A DNA stretch of 64,000 bases from Streptomyces sp. col6 (lineage in GTDB: Bacteria; Actinomycetota; Actinomycetes; Streptomycetales; Streptomycetaceae): the NCBI RefSeq assembly GCF_008042035.1, contig NZ_RDBL01000002.1:78186-142185 (forward strand), given 5' to 3'. Under the pieces are notes generated by a model. It was not told where the DNA came from. It saw only the letters and a list, made by a program, of their open reading frames with translations, and did not search any database. Positions within the stretch are counted from its first letter, which is position 1. Each line of letters opens with the position of its first letter. A program made the translations under genes and the position numbers. Below, piece by piece: positions 1-10,810 of this stretch.

Positions 1-1293
1 GCCGCCGAGGCGGTTGAGGTCGGTGAGGTAGATGGCGCGGTTGTCGTAGACCCAGTCGTGGATCAGGGTCTGGCCGTGGGCCGAGGCGGCGATGGCCGCG
101 AAGAAGGGCACGTTGTCGATATTGAGGCCGGGGAACGGCATCGGGTGGATCTTGTCGATCGGCGCCTCCAGTTTGGAGGGGCGGACCGTCAGGTCGACCA
201 GGCGGGTGCGGCCGTTGTCCGCCGCGTACTCCGCCGTGCGGTCGCAGTCGACGCCCATCTCCTCCAGGACCGCGAGCTCGATCTCCAGGAACTCGATGGG
301 CACCCGGCGGATCGTCAGCTCGGACTCCGTGACGACGGCGGCGGCGAGCAGGCTCATCGCCTCGACCGGGTCCTCGGAGGGGGAGTAGTCGACGTCCACG
401 TCGATGTCGGGCACGCCGTGGACGGTGAGCGTCGTCGTGCCGACGCCGTCCACGCGTACGCCCAGCGCCTCCAGGAAGAAGCACAGGTCCTGGACCATGT
501 AGTTGGAGGAGGCGTTGCGGATGACCGTGGTGCCGTCGTGGCGGGCGGCGGCCAGCAGGGCGTTCTCGGTCACGGTGTCGCCGCGCTCGGTCAGCACGAT
601 GGGGCGGCCGGGCGTGACGGAGTGGTCGACGCGGGCGTGGTAGATGCCCTCGGTCGCGGCGATGTCCAGGCCGAAGCGGCGCAGCGCGATCATGTGCGGC
701 TCGATCGTCCGCGTACCGAGGTCGCAGCCACCGGCGTACGGCAGCTTGAACGCGTCCATGCGGTGCAGCAGCGGGCCGAGGAACATGATGATGGAACGCG
801 TGCGGCGGGCGGCGTCCGCGTCGATGGCGTCCATGTCCAGCCGGGCCGGCGGCACGATCTCCAGGTCGGTGCCGTCGTTGATCCAGCGGGCGCGCACACC
901 GATGGAGTTGAGCACTTCGAGGAGGCGGTAGACCTCCTCGATACGGGCCACGCGGCGCAGCACCGTACGGCCCTTGTTGAGCAGCGACGCGCAGAGCAGC
1001 GCCACGCAGGCGTTCTTGCTCGTCTTGACGTCGATGGCGCCGGAGAGGCGGCGCCCGCCGACCACGCGCAGATGCATGGGACCGGCGTAGCCGAGGGAGA
1101 CGATTTCGCTGTCGAGTGCTTCACCGATGCGGGCGATCATCTCAAGGCTGATGTTTTGATTGCCGCGCTCGATGCGGTTCACGGCGCTCTGGCTGGTGCC
1201 GAGCGCTTCGGCCAGCTGGCTCTGCGTCCAGCCCCGGTGCTGACGGGCGTCACGGATGAGCTTGCCGATACGTACGAGGTAGTCATCTGACAT
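1..1293 (-). CDS. murA: UDP-N-acetylglucosamine 1-carboxyvinyltransferase with N-terminal XRE helix-turn-helix (partial, C-terminus off the left edge)
   Basis: MurA transfers enolpyruvate from PEP to UDP-GlcNAc, the first committed cytoplasmic step of peptidoglycan synthesis. About 430 residues are present. Residues ~8-65 form an XRE/Cro-type helix-turn-helix (TQSQLAEALGTSQSAVNRIE); the EPSP-synthase-like fold follows, with the substrate-binding stretch KTSKNACVALL and the loop GGCDLGTRTIEPH. Cys190 in that loop corresponds to the PEP-reactive cysteine (Cys115 in E. coli), so the enzyme is probably active. ATG at 1293 is chosen because it begins just before the HTH. A palindrome lies 12-27 bp upstream of the start and may be an operator. 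Ordinary MurA has no HTH. Streptomyces usually carry a second, canonical murA elsewhere, so this copy may be a regulated or moonlighting paralogue. Family assignment is firm; a DNA-binding role is inferred. Confidence 0.92.
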   Translation of the reverse strand, partial: MSDDYLVRIGKLIRDARQHRGWTQSQLAEALGTSQSAVNRIERGNQNISLEMIARIGEALDSEIVSLGYAGPMHLRVVGGRRLSGAIDVKTSKNACVALLCASLLNKGRTVLRRVARIEEVYRLLEVLNSIGVRARWINDGTDLEIVPPARLDMDAIDADAARRTRSIIMFLGPLLHRMDAFKLPYAGGCDLGTRTIEPHMIALRRFGLDIAATEGIYHARVDHSVTPGRPIVLTERGDTVTENALLAAARHDGTTVIRNASSNYMVQDLCFFLEALGVRVDGVGTTTLTVHGVPDIDVDVDYSPSEDPVEAMSLLAAAVVTESELTIRRVPIEFLEIELAVLEEMGVDCDRTAEYAADNGRTRLVDLTVRPSKLEAPIDKIHPMPFPGLNIDNVPFFAAIAASAHGQTLIHDWVYDNRAIYLTDLNRLGG

Positions 1294-1304
1294 GCCGAAA
1301 GGCT

Positions 1305-1320
1305 ATCTCAGATATGAGAT
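1305..1320. promoter_or_regulatory. Palindrome upstream of the HTH-MurA gene
   Basis: Perfect inverted repeat ATCTCA-GATA-TGAGAT, 12-27 bp upstream of the murA-like ATG (read on the minus strand). The outer halves match the palindrome in front of aconitase (ATCTC-N6-GAGAT in both). It could be the operator of the fused HTH itself or of a MarR-type regulator shared with aconitase. The repeat is seen directly; the function is inferred. Confidence 0.5.
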
Positions 1321-1441
1321 GGCACTCGCTTGGGGGTGTGCCGTTCGGGTGAGAGTGGCGTGCCGGAAGGGGCGGGGCGGGTGAAGAGGGGCGGCCAAAA
1401 CCCTTCGCGCCCGCACCGCGTGGCTCGTAGGGTCCCGCCCC

Positions 1442-2134
1442 ATGGATTCCCACGGCATGAGCGTGCTCTCCGTCAACATCGGCCGTCCCCGCCCCAACCC
1501 GTGGAAGGGGCTGAGCGCGACCGGCATCGACAAGCGGCCCGTCGAGGGGCCGGTGGCGGTGACCGCACCCGGGCCCAAGGGCACGGGCGCCGTCGGCCTC
1601 GCCGGTGACCGCGTCTACGACGTCAAGCACCACGGCGGCACCGACCAGGCCGTGTACGCCTACGCGCGCGAGGATCTCGACGGCTGGGAGGGCGAACTGG
1701 GCCGGCCGCTCGCGGGCGGGGTGTTCGGCGAGAACCTGACCACCCTCGGCGTGGACGTCAACGGTGCCCTGATCGGGGAGCGGTGGCGGATCGGGCCGGA
1801 CGTCGTCCTGGAGGTGTCGTGCGCGCGGATACCGTGCGGGACGTTTCAGGGCTGGCTGGAGCGGGACGGCTGGATCAAGCGGTTCACCCGGGCGGCCCTG
1901 CCCGGCGCGTATCTGCGCGTGATCGAGCCCGGCGAGATCCGCTCGGGCGACCCGCTGGAGATCGTGCACCGTCCCGCGCACGACGTGACCGTCGCGATGG
2001 AGTTCCGGGCCACCACCCTGGAGCCGGAACTGCTGCCGCGCCTCCTCGTCGCCGACGCGCTGCCCGACGAGACCAAGGACGCGGTCCGCCGCCGTACGGG
2101 CGCCACACACCCCGAACGGGGCGCCCGGACATGA
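1442..2134 (+). CDS. MOSC domain-containing protein (YiiM-like)
   Basis: A 230-residue cytosolic protein made almost wholly of a MOSC domain, the module related to the C-terminus of molybdenum-cofactor sulfurases. Stand-alone members (YiiM type) bind molybdenum cofactor and may act in N-hydroxylated purine reduction. The diagnostic stretch KHHGGTDQAVYAYAREDLDGW is at about residues 60-80. A CARIPCGTF segment near residue 125 supplies the conserved cysteine thought to carry sulfur. ATG 1442 has no convincing ribosome site; the in-frame ATG at 1457 (starting MSVLSVNIG) is an equally good start. The gene stands alone between the divergent murA-like gene and aconitase. The substrate is unknown. 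Confidence 0.85.
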   Translation: MDSHGMSVLSVNIGRPRPNPWKGLSATGIDKRPVEGPVAVTAPGPKGTGAVGLAGDRVYDVKHHGGTDQAVYAYAREDLDGWEGELGRPLAGGVFGENLTTLGVDVNGALIGERWRIGPDVVLEVSCARIPCGTFQGWLERDGWIKRFTRAALPGAYLRVIEPGEIRSGDPLEIVHRPAHDVTVAMEFRATTLEPELLPRLLVADALPDETKDAVRRRTGATHPERGART

Positions 2135-2159
2135 CCCGTCCGCGGTCATGTACTAGAGT

Positions 2160-2177
2160 TATCTCGACATCGAGATA
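2160..2177. promoter_or_regulatory. 18-bp palindrome in the aconitase promoter region
   Basis: TATCTCGA-CA-TCGAGATA, with 8-bp perfect arms, lies about 157 bp before the aconitase GTG. The size and geometry fit a MarR-family dimer site. The MarR regulator TamR is reported to control aconitase in S. coelicolor, so TamR is the first candidate; I do not recall its consensus precisely enough to claim a match. Confidence 0.55.
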
Positions 2178-2208
2178 TATGCCGAAGGCGCACAGCGAGC
2201 CGCCCCGC

Positions 2209-2240
2209 GGTAAGGGTTACCTAACTAATCCTTACCTTAG
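2209..2240. promoter_or_regulatory. acnA: Candidate iron-regulator (DmdR/IdeR-like) element before aconitase
   Basis: An AT-rich island in otherwise GC-rich DNA. It has an inverted repeat GGTAAGG-N14-CCTTACC (2209-2236) and two direct copies TTACCTAAC (2217) and TTACCTTAG (2232), 15 bp apart. These resemble half-sites of the actinobacterial iron box (TTAGGTTAGGCTAACCTAA-like). The match is imperfect, so iron control is only a hypothesis, but it is sensible for a 4Fe-4S enzyme. Confidence 0.35.
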
Positions 2241-5048
<2,808 letters not shown>

Positions 5049-5066
5049 GGGCCACGGCGGTACGAC

Positions 5067-5106
5067 GAGAGGGCCGCATCCCCGGCGACGGGGATGCGGC
5101 CCTCTC
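5067..5106. terminator. Hairpin terminator between aconitase and the convergent FG-GAP gene
   Basis: Perfect 17-bp stem (5067-5083 pairs with 5090-5106) and a 6-nt loop, starting 18 nt after the aconitase stop. There is no U-tract. It probably ends transcription from both sides. Confidence 0.9.
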
Positions 5107-5146
5107 TCATGTCCCGGAAGGAACTACCCGGTCACGGCCGAGTGGC

Positions 5147-6049
5147 TCAGAACAGGAACTTGTAGCTGTTCCAGCCGCTGGTGCCGATCAGGGCCTTGGC
5201 CTTGTACGGGGCCGCGGCGTTGCCGGTGCCCTTGTACAGGTAGAGCTCGCCGCCCTTGCGGGCGATGAGGTCGGTCTTGCCGTCCAGGTCGACGTCACCG
5301 GTGGAGACCAGCAGGTTGTACTGGTTCCAGCCGCTGCCGATCTTGGTGCGCTTGGCGAACGGCGCGTTCTGGTTGCCGGTGCCCTTGTAGAGCCACAGGA
5401 CGCCGGACTTGTCGCGGGCGACGACGTCGTTCTTGCCGTCACCGTTGAGGTCGCCGTTGCCGGCGATCTCGTTGTAGATGTCCCAGCCGTAGCCCACCTT
5501 GATGCGCTTGGTGACCTTGCCGTTGCCGTACCCGAGGTACACGTACAGGTCGCCGTTGGTGGCGCGGGCGAGCATGTCGCCGGCGGCGGCTCCGCCGATC
5601 TGGCCGGGGGAGATGATCTTGTTGTAGATGTTCCAGCCGGTGCCGATCTGAATGGCCGACGAGTCGAACTTCAGGTAGCCCATGTTGCCGTTGGTCTCGC
5701 GGAACCAGAGACCGTCGCTCTTGCCGTCGGCCTGGTGGCCGACCTGCATCATCGCGGAGACGCCGACCCAGCCCGAACCCGAGTTCTCGCGGGCGCTGAG
5801 GCCGCCCTTGCCGTTCGGGGCGTACGAGTAGGCGGTGCCCGCGGAGTTCACGCCGTACAGCGCGAACGACGGGGTGGCCGCGACGGCCGAGGTGGCCGCC
5901 GCCGGCTGGTCTGCCGCGGCACCGAGCGAGGGCTGCGGGGCGTCGGCGGCCACGGCGGAGGTGCCGGTGGCGACGAGGGCGGCGGTGAGCGCCGCGGCTG
6001 CCGCACGAGCGGCGATACGCATGTGCTGCCGGCCAGTGGTTTTGGCCAC
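5147..6049 (-). CDS. Secreted FG-GAP/VCBS-repeat protein, copy A
   Basis: About 300 residues. GTG 6049 is chosen because GGAG sits 5 nt upstream and because the downstream paralogue starts the same way (VAKTTGR / VAKISGR). A Sec signal peptide covers residues ~1-37 with cleavage near TSAVAA-DA. The rest is a seven-bladed-propeller-like array of repeats of the type GWNxYNxIxxxGDxNGDGKxDxxARDxxGxLWLYxGTG, about 45-50 residues each. The D-x-D/N-G-D-G-x-x-D loops are typical of calcium-binding FG-GAP blades. Such modules mediate adhesion or carbohydrate binding, often attached to hydrolases, but no catalytic domain is fused here. It is about 130 bp from a close paralogue, which suggests tandem duplication. 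Function unknown. Confidence 0.85.
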   Translation of the reverse strand: MAKTTGRQHMRIAARAAAAALTAALVATGTSAVAADAPQPSLGAAADQPAAATSAVAATPSFALYGVNSAGTAYSYAPNGKGGLSARENSGSGWVGVSAMMQVGHQADGKSDGLWFRETNGNMGYLKFDSSAIQIGTGWNIYNKIISPGQIGGAAAGDMLARATNGDLYVYLGYGNGKVTKRIKVGYGWDIYNEIAGNGDLNGDGKNDVVARDKSGVLWLYKGTGNQNAPFAKRTKIGSGWNQYNLLVSTGDVDLDGKTDLIARKGGELYLYKGTGNAAAPYKAKALIGTSGWNSYKFLF

Positions 6050-6117
6050 AAGTACTCCATGGATCGTGAAGTGGGACGTGGCCCGCCGCACAGGGCGACG
6101 GGCCACTGATTCAGCCG

Positions 6118-6132
6118 AATCGTGTCACGATT
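6118..6132. promoter_or_regulatory. 15-bp palindrome upstream of FG-GAP copy A
   Basis: AATCGTG-T-CACGATT, with perfect 7-bp arms, centred about 75 bp upstream of the GTG at 6049. Candidate operator in a 136-bp intergenic gap; the regulator is unknown. Confidence 0.4.
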
Positions 6133-6185
6133 TCCGGCGCGAAACCTTCACGTTTCGTCATGAGTGTGTAACCACTGGGCCGGGA

Positions 6186-7037
6186 TCAGAAGAACAGACG
6201 GTACGTGTTCCAGCCCGAGGTCCCGATGAGGGCCTTCGCCTTGTACGGGGCGGCCGCGTTGCCGGTGCCCGCGTACAGGTACAGCTCACCCTTCTCGTTG
6301 CGCGCGACCAGGTCGGTCCGGCCGTCCATGTTCAGGTCACCGGCGGCGAAGAGGTTGTTGTACTGGTTCCAGCCGCTGCCGATCTTGGAGCGCTTGGCAT
6401 ACGGGGCCTTCTGGTCGCCGGTGCCCTTGTAGAGCCACAGCACGCCGGACTTGTCGCGGGCGACGAGGTCGTTCCTGCCGTCGCCGTCCAGGTCGCCGTT
6501 GCCCGCGATCTGGGTGTAGATGTCCCAGCCGTAGCCGACCTTCAGGCGCTTGGTGACCGTACCGTCGCCGTAGCCCAGGTACAGGTAGACGTCGCCCTTG
6601 TCGTCACGGGTGAGCAGGTCACCGCCCTCGCCGCCGCCGAACTGGCCGACCGAGACGACGGTGTTGTAGGTGTCCCAGCCGTAGCCGATCTTCTTCGCGG
6701 GGGAGTTGCCCTCGTAGTAGTAGATGTTGCCCGCGGTGCCGAGCTGCCAGCGGCCGTCCGCGATGTTGTCCGCGTTGTTGTCGACCTGGCCGACGAACGC
6801 GAGGCCCGTCCAGCCGCTGTCGATCTTGACGCGCGCCGAGAGAGTGCCGTCACCCTGCGGCGCGTAGGTGTAGGCGTTGCCGGAGGCATCGACGCCCGAG
6901 AGGCCGAACAGAGGTGCGTCGCCCGGCTCGGCGGCGAAGGCTGCGGAAGCGCCGGTGGCGACCAGGGCCGCGGTTATCGCGGCGGCGGCGAGACGGGTGG
7001 CAGCCCGTCCGGGCCGACGGCCAGAGATCTTGGCCAC
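6186..7037 (-). CDS. Secreted FG-GAP/VCBS-repeat protein, copy B
   Basis: A 283-residue paralogue of the adjacent downstream gene. GTG 7037 has GGAGA 6 nt upstream. Signal peptide residues ~1-35 (AAITAALVATGASAAFAA). The mature part has the same propeller repeats with calcium-type loops (GDLDGDGRNDLVARD, GDLNMDGRTDLVARN) and ends in GTSGWNTYRLFF, almost identical to the end of copy A (GTSGWNSYKFLF). The C-terminal halves are much more alike than the N-terminal halves, which suggests the repeat face is conserved and the first blades diverge. Likely exported and extracellular; the ligand is unknown. Confidence 0.85.
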   Translation of the reverse strand: MAKISGRRPGRAATRLAAAAITAALVATGASAAFAAEPGDAPLFGLSGVDASGNAYTYAPQGDGTLSARVKIDSGWTGLAFVGQVDNNADNIADGRWQLGTAGNIYYYEGNSPAKKIGYGWDTYNTVVSVGQFGGGEGGDLLTRDDKGDVYLYLGYGDGTVTKRLKVGYGWDIYTQIAGNGDLDGDGRNDLVARDKSGVLWLYKGTGDQKAPYAKRSKIGSGWNQYNNLFAAGDLNMDGRTDLVARNEKGELYLYAGTGNAAAPYKAKALIGTSGWNTYRLFF

Positions 7038-7104
7038 GTGTGTTCTCCATGGATGGTGGGACGAGGCGTGACGCGCCGCGGGATACGGGGACACGCCACG
7101 GAAT

Positions 7105-7132
7105 TGAGGGTGATCCTTTCACGAGTCCCTCA
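7105..7132. promoter_or_regulatory. Inverted repeat upstream of FG-GAP copy B
   Basis: TGAGGG-N16-CCCTCA, about 70-95 bp before the GTG at 7037. It differs from the palindrome of copy A, so the two paralogues may be controlled separately. Weak evidence: geometry only. Confidence 0.25.
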
Positions 7133-7306
7133 CGCGTCCAAGGGTTTGGCGAAATGAGGCCAACACCGCGATTTCGCCCCGTTATGCGGACGTTGACGGG
7201 CCCCGGCGGCAGGCGTTCCGGAGGGCCATGCGTACACCGGCGTTTGCCGGGCAGGCGGAAGTCAGCTTCCCGAAACGGATCGGACAGCGGTAGAAGAGGA
7301 GTTGTC

Positions 7307-7567
7307 GTGTCATTTCTGTGGGCCATCATCGCGGGACTCGTCATCGGCCTGCTGGCCAAGCTGGTCGTTCCCGGCCGTCAGCCCATCCCCCTGTGGCTGA
7401 CCGTCCTGCTCGGTATCGTGGGTGCCCTCGTCGGCAACGCCCTCGCCACCGCCTTCGGTGTGCGTGACACCGGGGGCATCGACTGGATCCGGCACATCTT
7501 CCAGATCGGTGTCGCCGCCGTGCTCATCGCCTTCATCAGCCCCATGTGGGCCCGACGACGCGCCTGA
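7307..7567 (+). CDS. GlsB/YeaQ/YmgE family small membrane protein
   Basis: An 86-residue integral membrane protein of the transglycosylase-associated family. Three hydrophobic helices are visible (residues ~2-18, ~28-48, ~62-78), with the family motif GLLAKLVVPG after the first helix and a conserved glycine-rich second helix (LGIVGALVGNALA). GTG 7307 follows a good ribosome site (GAGGAG). Members are linked to general stress responses but the biochemical role is unknown. It is monocistronic and convergent with the GH1 gene 24 bp downstream. Confidence 0.9.
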   Translation: MSFLWAIIAGLVIGLLAKLVVPGRQPIPLWLTVLLGIVGALVGNALATAFGVRDTGGIDWIRHIFQIGVAAVLIAFISPMWARRRA

Positions 7568-7590
7568 CCCGTCGTTCGTCGTGTCCGGGC

Positions 7591-8970
7591 TCAGGCCCGG
7601 TGTGCCGCGATCAGGCCCTGATACCAGCGGTAGCTGTCCTTCGGTGTGCGCTCCAGGGTGTTGTAGTCGACCCGGATGACGCCGAACCGCTTCGCGTACC
7701 CGAGCGCCCACTCGAAGTTGTCGAGCAGCGACCACACGTAGTAGCCCCGCACATCGACCCCCGCGTCCATCGCCGCCCGGAGCGCCGTGAGGTGGGTACG
7801 CAGGTACTCCACCCGGTCCGCGTCCCGCACCGACCCTTCCGCCTCCACGGTGTCGTGCTCCGCCGAGCCGTTCTCCGTGATGTGTACCGGCGGCAGCGCG
7901 TCCCCGTAGGTCTCCTTCAGCGCGGTCAGCAGATCGGTGAAGGACTCCGGGACGACCGGCCAGCCCATCGCCGTCCTCCGCACACCCGGGTACTCCGTCT
8001 CGGCGTACCGGTTGTCGGTGGCCACCCGGAGCGCGGGATCCGGCTCGCGGTGCGGGGCGTCGGCCACCACGATCGGGCGGTAGTAGTTGATGCCCAGGAA
8101 GTCCAGGGGCTGGGAGATCAGTTCCAGGTCGCCGTCGCGGCGGAAGTCCTGGCCGGTGATCAGCTCGCCCCAGGTGTCCTCCTCGGTGGCCGGGTAGCGG
8201 CCCGCGAGGACCGGCTCCGTCCACACCAGGTTGTGCTGGGTGTCCGCGCGGACGACGGCGGCCCGGTCGGCGTCCGTCGGGGTGGCCGGCACATTGCGGT
8301 CCAGGTTCAGCGTGATGCCGGCCTCCCGCACCCCCGCCGCCCGCAGCGCCTTCATCGCCAGGCCGTGGCCGACGAGCAGGTGGTGCGCGGCGGCCAGGGC
8401 ACCGCGCCCCTCCTTCGCGCCCGGCGCGTGCCGGCCCACGGAGTAGCCGAGGAAGGCGCTGCACCACGGCTCGTTGAGGGTGATCCAGCGCGGCACCCGG
8501 TCGGCCAGGTGCTCCGCCACGATCGCGGTGTACTCACCGAAGCGCTCGGCCGTCTCCCGTACCCGCCAGCCGCCCCGGTCCTCCAGGGCCTGCGGCAGGT
8601 CCCAGTGGTAGAGGGTGGCGGCGGGCTCGATGCCCGCCTCCAGGAGCTCGTCGACGAGCCGGGAGTAGAAGTCCAGGCCCTTCGGGTTCACCGCGCCGGA
8701 GCCCTCGGGCAGGATGCGCGACCAGGCGATCGAGAAGCGGTACGAACCGACGCCCAGCTCGCGCAGCAGCGCCACGTCCTCCCGGTAGCGGTGGTAGTGG
8801 TCGCAGGCCACGTCACCCGTGTCGCCGCCGTTGGTCTTCCCGGGCGTGTGGCTGTAGGTGTCCCAGATGGACGGACCTCGGCCGTCCTCCCGCGCGGCGC
8901 CCTCGATCTGGTACGAGGCCGTGGCCGCGCCGAAGACGAAGCCGGGCGGGAAGGTCGGGAACTCACTCAT
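7591..8970 (-). CDS. GH1 beta-glucosidase
   Basis: Intracellular retaining glycosidase of family GH1, 459 residues, no signal peptide. Family motifs include FVFGAATASYQIEG near the N-terminus. The acid/base is Glu167 in TLNEPW and the nucleophile is Glu366 in ITENGSA. ATG 8970 lies 8 bp after the permease stop, as the last gene of an importer-permease-permease-glucosidase operon. It would hydrolyse imported beta-linked oligosaccharides such as cellobiose, or xyloglucan oligosaccharides after the neighbouring alpha-xylosidase has removed side chains. Beta-glucosidase is the default; galactosidase or fucosidase activity cannot be excluded from sequence alone. Confidence 0.93.
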   Translation of the reverse strand: MSEFPTFPPGFVFGAATASYQIEGAAREDGRGPSIWDTYSHTPGKTNGGDTGDVACDHYHRYREDVALLRELGVGSYRFSIAWSRILPEGSGAVNPKGLDFYSRLVDELLEAGIEPAATLYHWDLPQALEDRGGWRVRETAERFGEYTAIVAEHLADRVPRWITLNEPWCSAFLGYSVGRHAPGAKEGRGALAAAHHLLVGHGLAMKALRAAGVREAGITLNLDRNVPATPTDADRAAVVRADTQHNLVWTEPVLAGRYPATEEDTWGELITGQDFRRDGDLELISQPLDFLGINYYRPIVVADAPHREPDPALRVATDNRYAETEYPGVRRTAMGWPVVPESFTDLLTALKETYGDALPPVHITENGSAEHDTVEAEGSVRDADRVEYLRTHLTALRAAMDAGVDVRGYYVWSLLDNFEWALGYAKRFGVIRVDYNTLERTPKDSYRWYQGLIAAHRA

Positions 8971-8978
8971 GCATACCC

Positions 8979-9833
8979 CTACTTGACGGAGCCGCCGGTG
9001 ATCCCGGCGGCGATGTACTTCTGCGAGAGGACGAGCAGGACCGCCGCGGGGATCGCGGAGAGCACGGACGCGGCCATCACCGAGCCCCAGTCGCCGACAT
9101 GGGCGCCGATGTACTGGTAGATCCCGAGCGTGATCGGCTTGACGTCGTCCGTGGTGTTCAGCGTCAGCGCGAACATGAAGTCGCTCCACGCGTACAGGAA
9201 CGAGAACAGCCCGGCCGTGATCAGCGAGTTGCGGCTCATCGGCAGCACGACCCGCACGAACGTACGGAAGCGCCCGGCCCCGTCGACCTCGGCGGCCTCG
9301 ATGACCTCGCGCGGGATGGCGACCATGAACGAGCGCATCAGGACGATCGCGAACGGGATACCGAGCGAGGCGTCGGCCAGCATCAGACCGGCGTACGAGT
9401 TGACCAGGCCGAGGTCCACGTACGCGCTGTACAGAGCGTTGGCGATGACGATGCCCGGCACCATCTGGGTGATCAGCGTGCCGAACACGATCGTCCGGGT
9501 GCCGCGCAGCTTGAACTGCGCCAGCCCGTACGCGGCGGGCGCCGAGATCGCCAGACAGATCGCGACCGCGCCGAGCGCCACGGCGAGCGAGGTCAGCAGA
9601 TTGCCGCCCTGGTCCGTGAGCGCCGAGCGGAAGCCCGACAGGTCCAGGCCGTGCGGGACGGGGTCGACCTCCAGCAGCCCGGACTCGGGCTGGAGCGCGG
9701 TGTTCACCATCCAGTACAGCGGGAACAGCATCACGCACAGCACCAGGATGCCGAAGGCCATGGCGCCCCAGCGCCGCTTCGGCCGGCCGGTGGTGCGCGT
9801 GGGGGCGGCGGGGGTACGCACGGTGCTCGCCAT
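8979..9833 (-). CDS. Carbohydrate ABC transporter permease (MalG type)
   Basis: A 284-residue inner-membrane permease with six predicted helices after a basic N-terminal tail. It carries the cytoplasmic EAA loop (EAAEVDGAGRFRTFVRVVLPMSRN), which docks the ATPase. It ends in the C-terminal signature QKYIAAGITGGSVK typical of the CUT1 MalG group. It follows permease 1 by 5 bp and precedes the GH1 gene by 8 bp. No ATPase is encoded here; CUT1 systems in Streptomyces commonly share the MsiK ATPase encoded elsewhere (family knowledge). Confidence 0.93.
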   Translation of the reverse strand: MASTVRTPAAPTRTTGRPKRRWGAMAFGILVLCVMLFPLYWMVNTALQPESGLLEVDPVPHGLDLSGFRSALTDQGGNLLTSLAVALGAVAICLAISAPAAYGLAQFKLRGTRTIVFGTLITQMVPGIVIANALYSAYVDLGLVNSYAGLMLADASLGIPFAIVLMRSFMVAIPREVIEAAEVDGAGRFRTFVRVVLPMSRNSLITAGLFSFLYAWSDFMFALTLNTTDDVKPITLGIYQYIGAHVGDWGSVMAASVLSAIPAAVLLVLSQKYIAAGITGGSVK

Positions 9834-9838
9834 GCCGG

Positions 9839-10798
9839 TCACTTCCCCTCGTTGCGGTTGGCCCGCAGGTAGAACACCGCGAAGACGGCGGAGATCAGGA
9901 TCAGGATGTTGCCGACCACGGCACCCGCTCCGAAGTCCAGCTGGACGAAGGAGTTCTGGTAGGTGAGGGTGCCGAGGGTCTGGGTGGAGTCGGCGGGTCC
10001 GCCGTCGGTGAGCGCCAGGATCAGGTCGAGGATCTTGACCGTCGACATGAAGCCGAGCACCAGCACCACGGTGATCACCGGCCGCAGCATGGGCAGCGTG
10101 ATCGAGCGGAACGTCCGCCAGGCGGAGGCGCCGTCCAGTGAGGCGGCCTCGTACAGCTCCTTCGGGACCTCCTGGAGGCCGCCGTAGAGGATCACCATGT
10201 TGAACGGGATGCCGATCCAGATGTTCACCAGGATCACCGAGATCAGCGCCATGCTCGTACTGGTCAGCCACGGGGTGTCGCCGCCGAGGCCGATCGTGCC
10301 GAGGAAGGAGTTGAGGACGCCTGTGTCCTGGTCGAGGATGCGCCGCCAGACGACACCCGAGACCACCATCGGCACCAGCCACGGCAGCAGGATCAGCGAC
10401 CGCAGCACGCCGTTGAGCGGGAAGCGGCGGGTGAAGAAGACCGCCAGGCCCAGGCCGATGCAGAACTGTCCGATCAGGGAGCCGATCGTGAACAGGATGG
10501 TGTGCCACAGGGCCTTGCCGAAGAGCTCGTCGTTGAAGACGTTGCTCCAGTTGTCGGTCCCGTTGAACGGGGACTCGCCCGTGAAGAAGGTGGACGGAGA
10601 GTAGTCCTGGAAGCTCATCACGATGTTGCGGACGAGCGGGTAGCCGAAGAACAGTGCCATGAAGATCACGGCGGGGGCGATGAAGCCCCACTGGGCGAGC
10701 CGCCGGCGGCGCCGGATGCGGGCCGGGTTCGGTGGCTTCGCGGCCCTCTTCGTCACGGGCGAGGGGCCCGCGGTCGCGGCAGCGGTGGTGGTCGACAT
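9839..10798 (-). CDS. Carbohydrate ABC transporter permease (MalF type)
   Basis: A 319-residue CUT1 permease. A basic N-terminal stretch (RIRRRRRLAQ) is followed by six transmembrane helices. The EAA loop EAASLDGASAWRTFRSITLPML is near residue 210. It lies 12 bp downstream of the binding-protein gene and pairs with the MalG-type permease that follows. The divergent partner across the promoter region is an alpha-xylosidase, which suggests an oligosaccharide substrate carrying xylose. Confidence 0.93.
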   Translation of the reverse strand: MSTTTAAATAGPSPVTKRAAKPPNPARIRRRRRLAQWGFIAPAVIFMALFFGYPLVRNIVMSFQDYSPSTFFTGESPFNGTDNWSNVFNDELFGKALWHTILFTIGSLIGQFCIGLGLAVFFTRRFPLNGVLRSLILLPWLVPMVVSGVVWRRILDQDTGVLNSFLGTIGLGGDTPWLTSTSMALISVILVNIWIGIPFNMVILYGGLQEVPKELYEAASLDGASAWRTFRSITLPMLRPVITVVLVLGFMSTVKILDLILALTDGGPADSTQTLGTLTYQNSFVQLDFGAGAVVGNILILISAVFAVFYLRANRNEGK

Positions 10799-10810
10799 GG
10801 TTCGGATACC

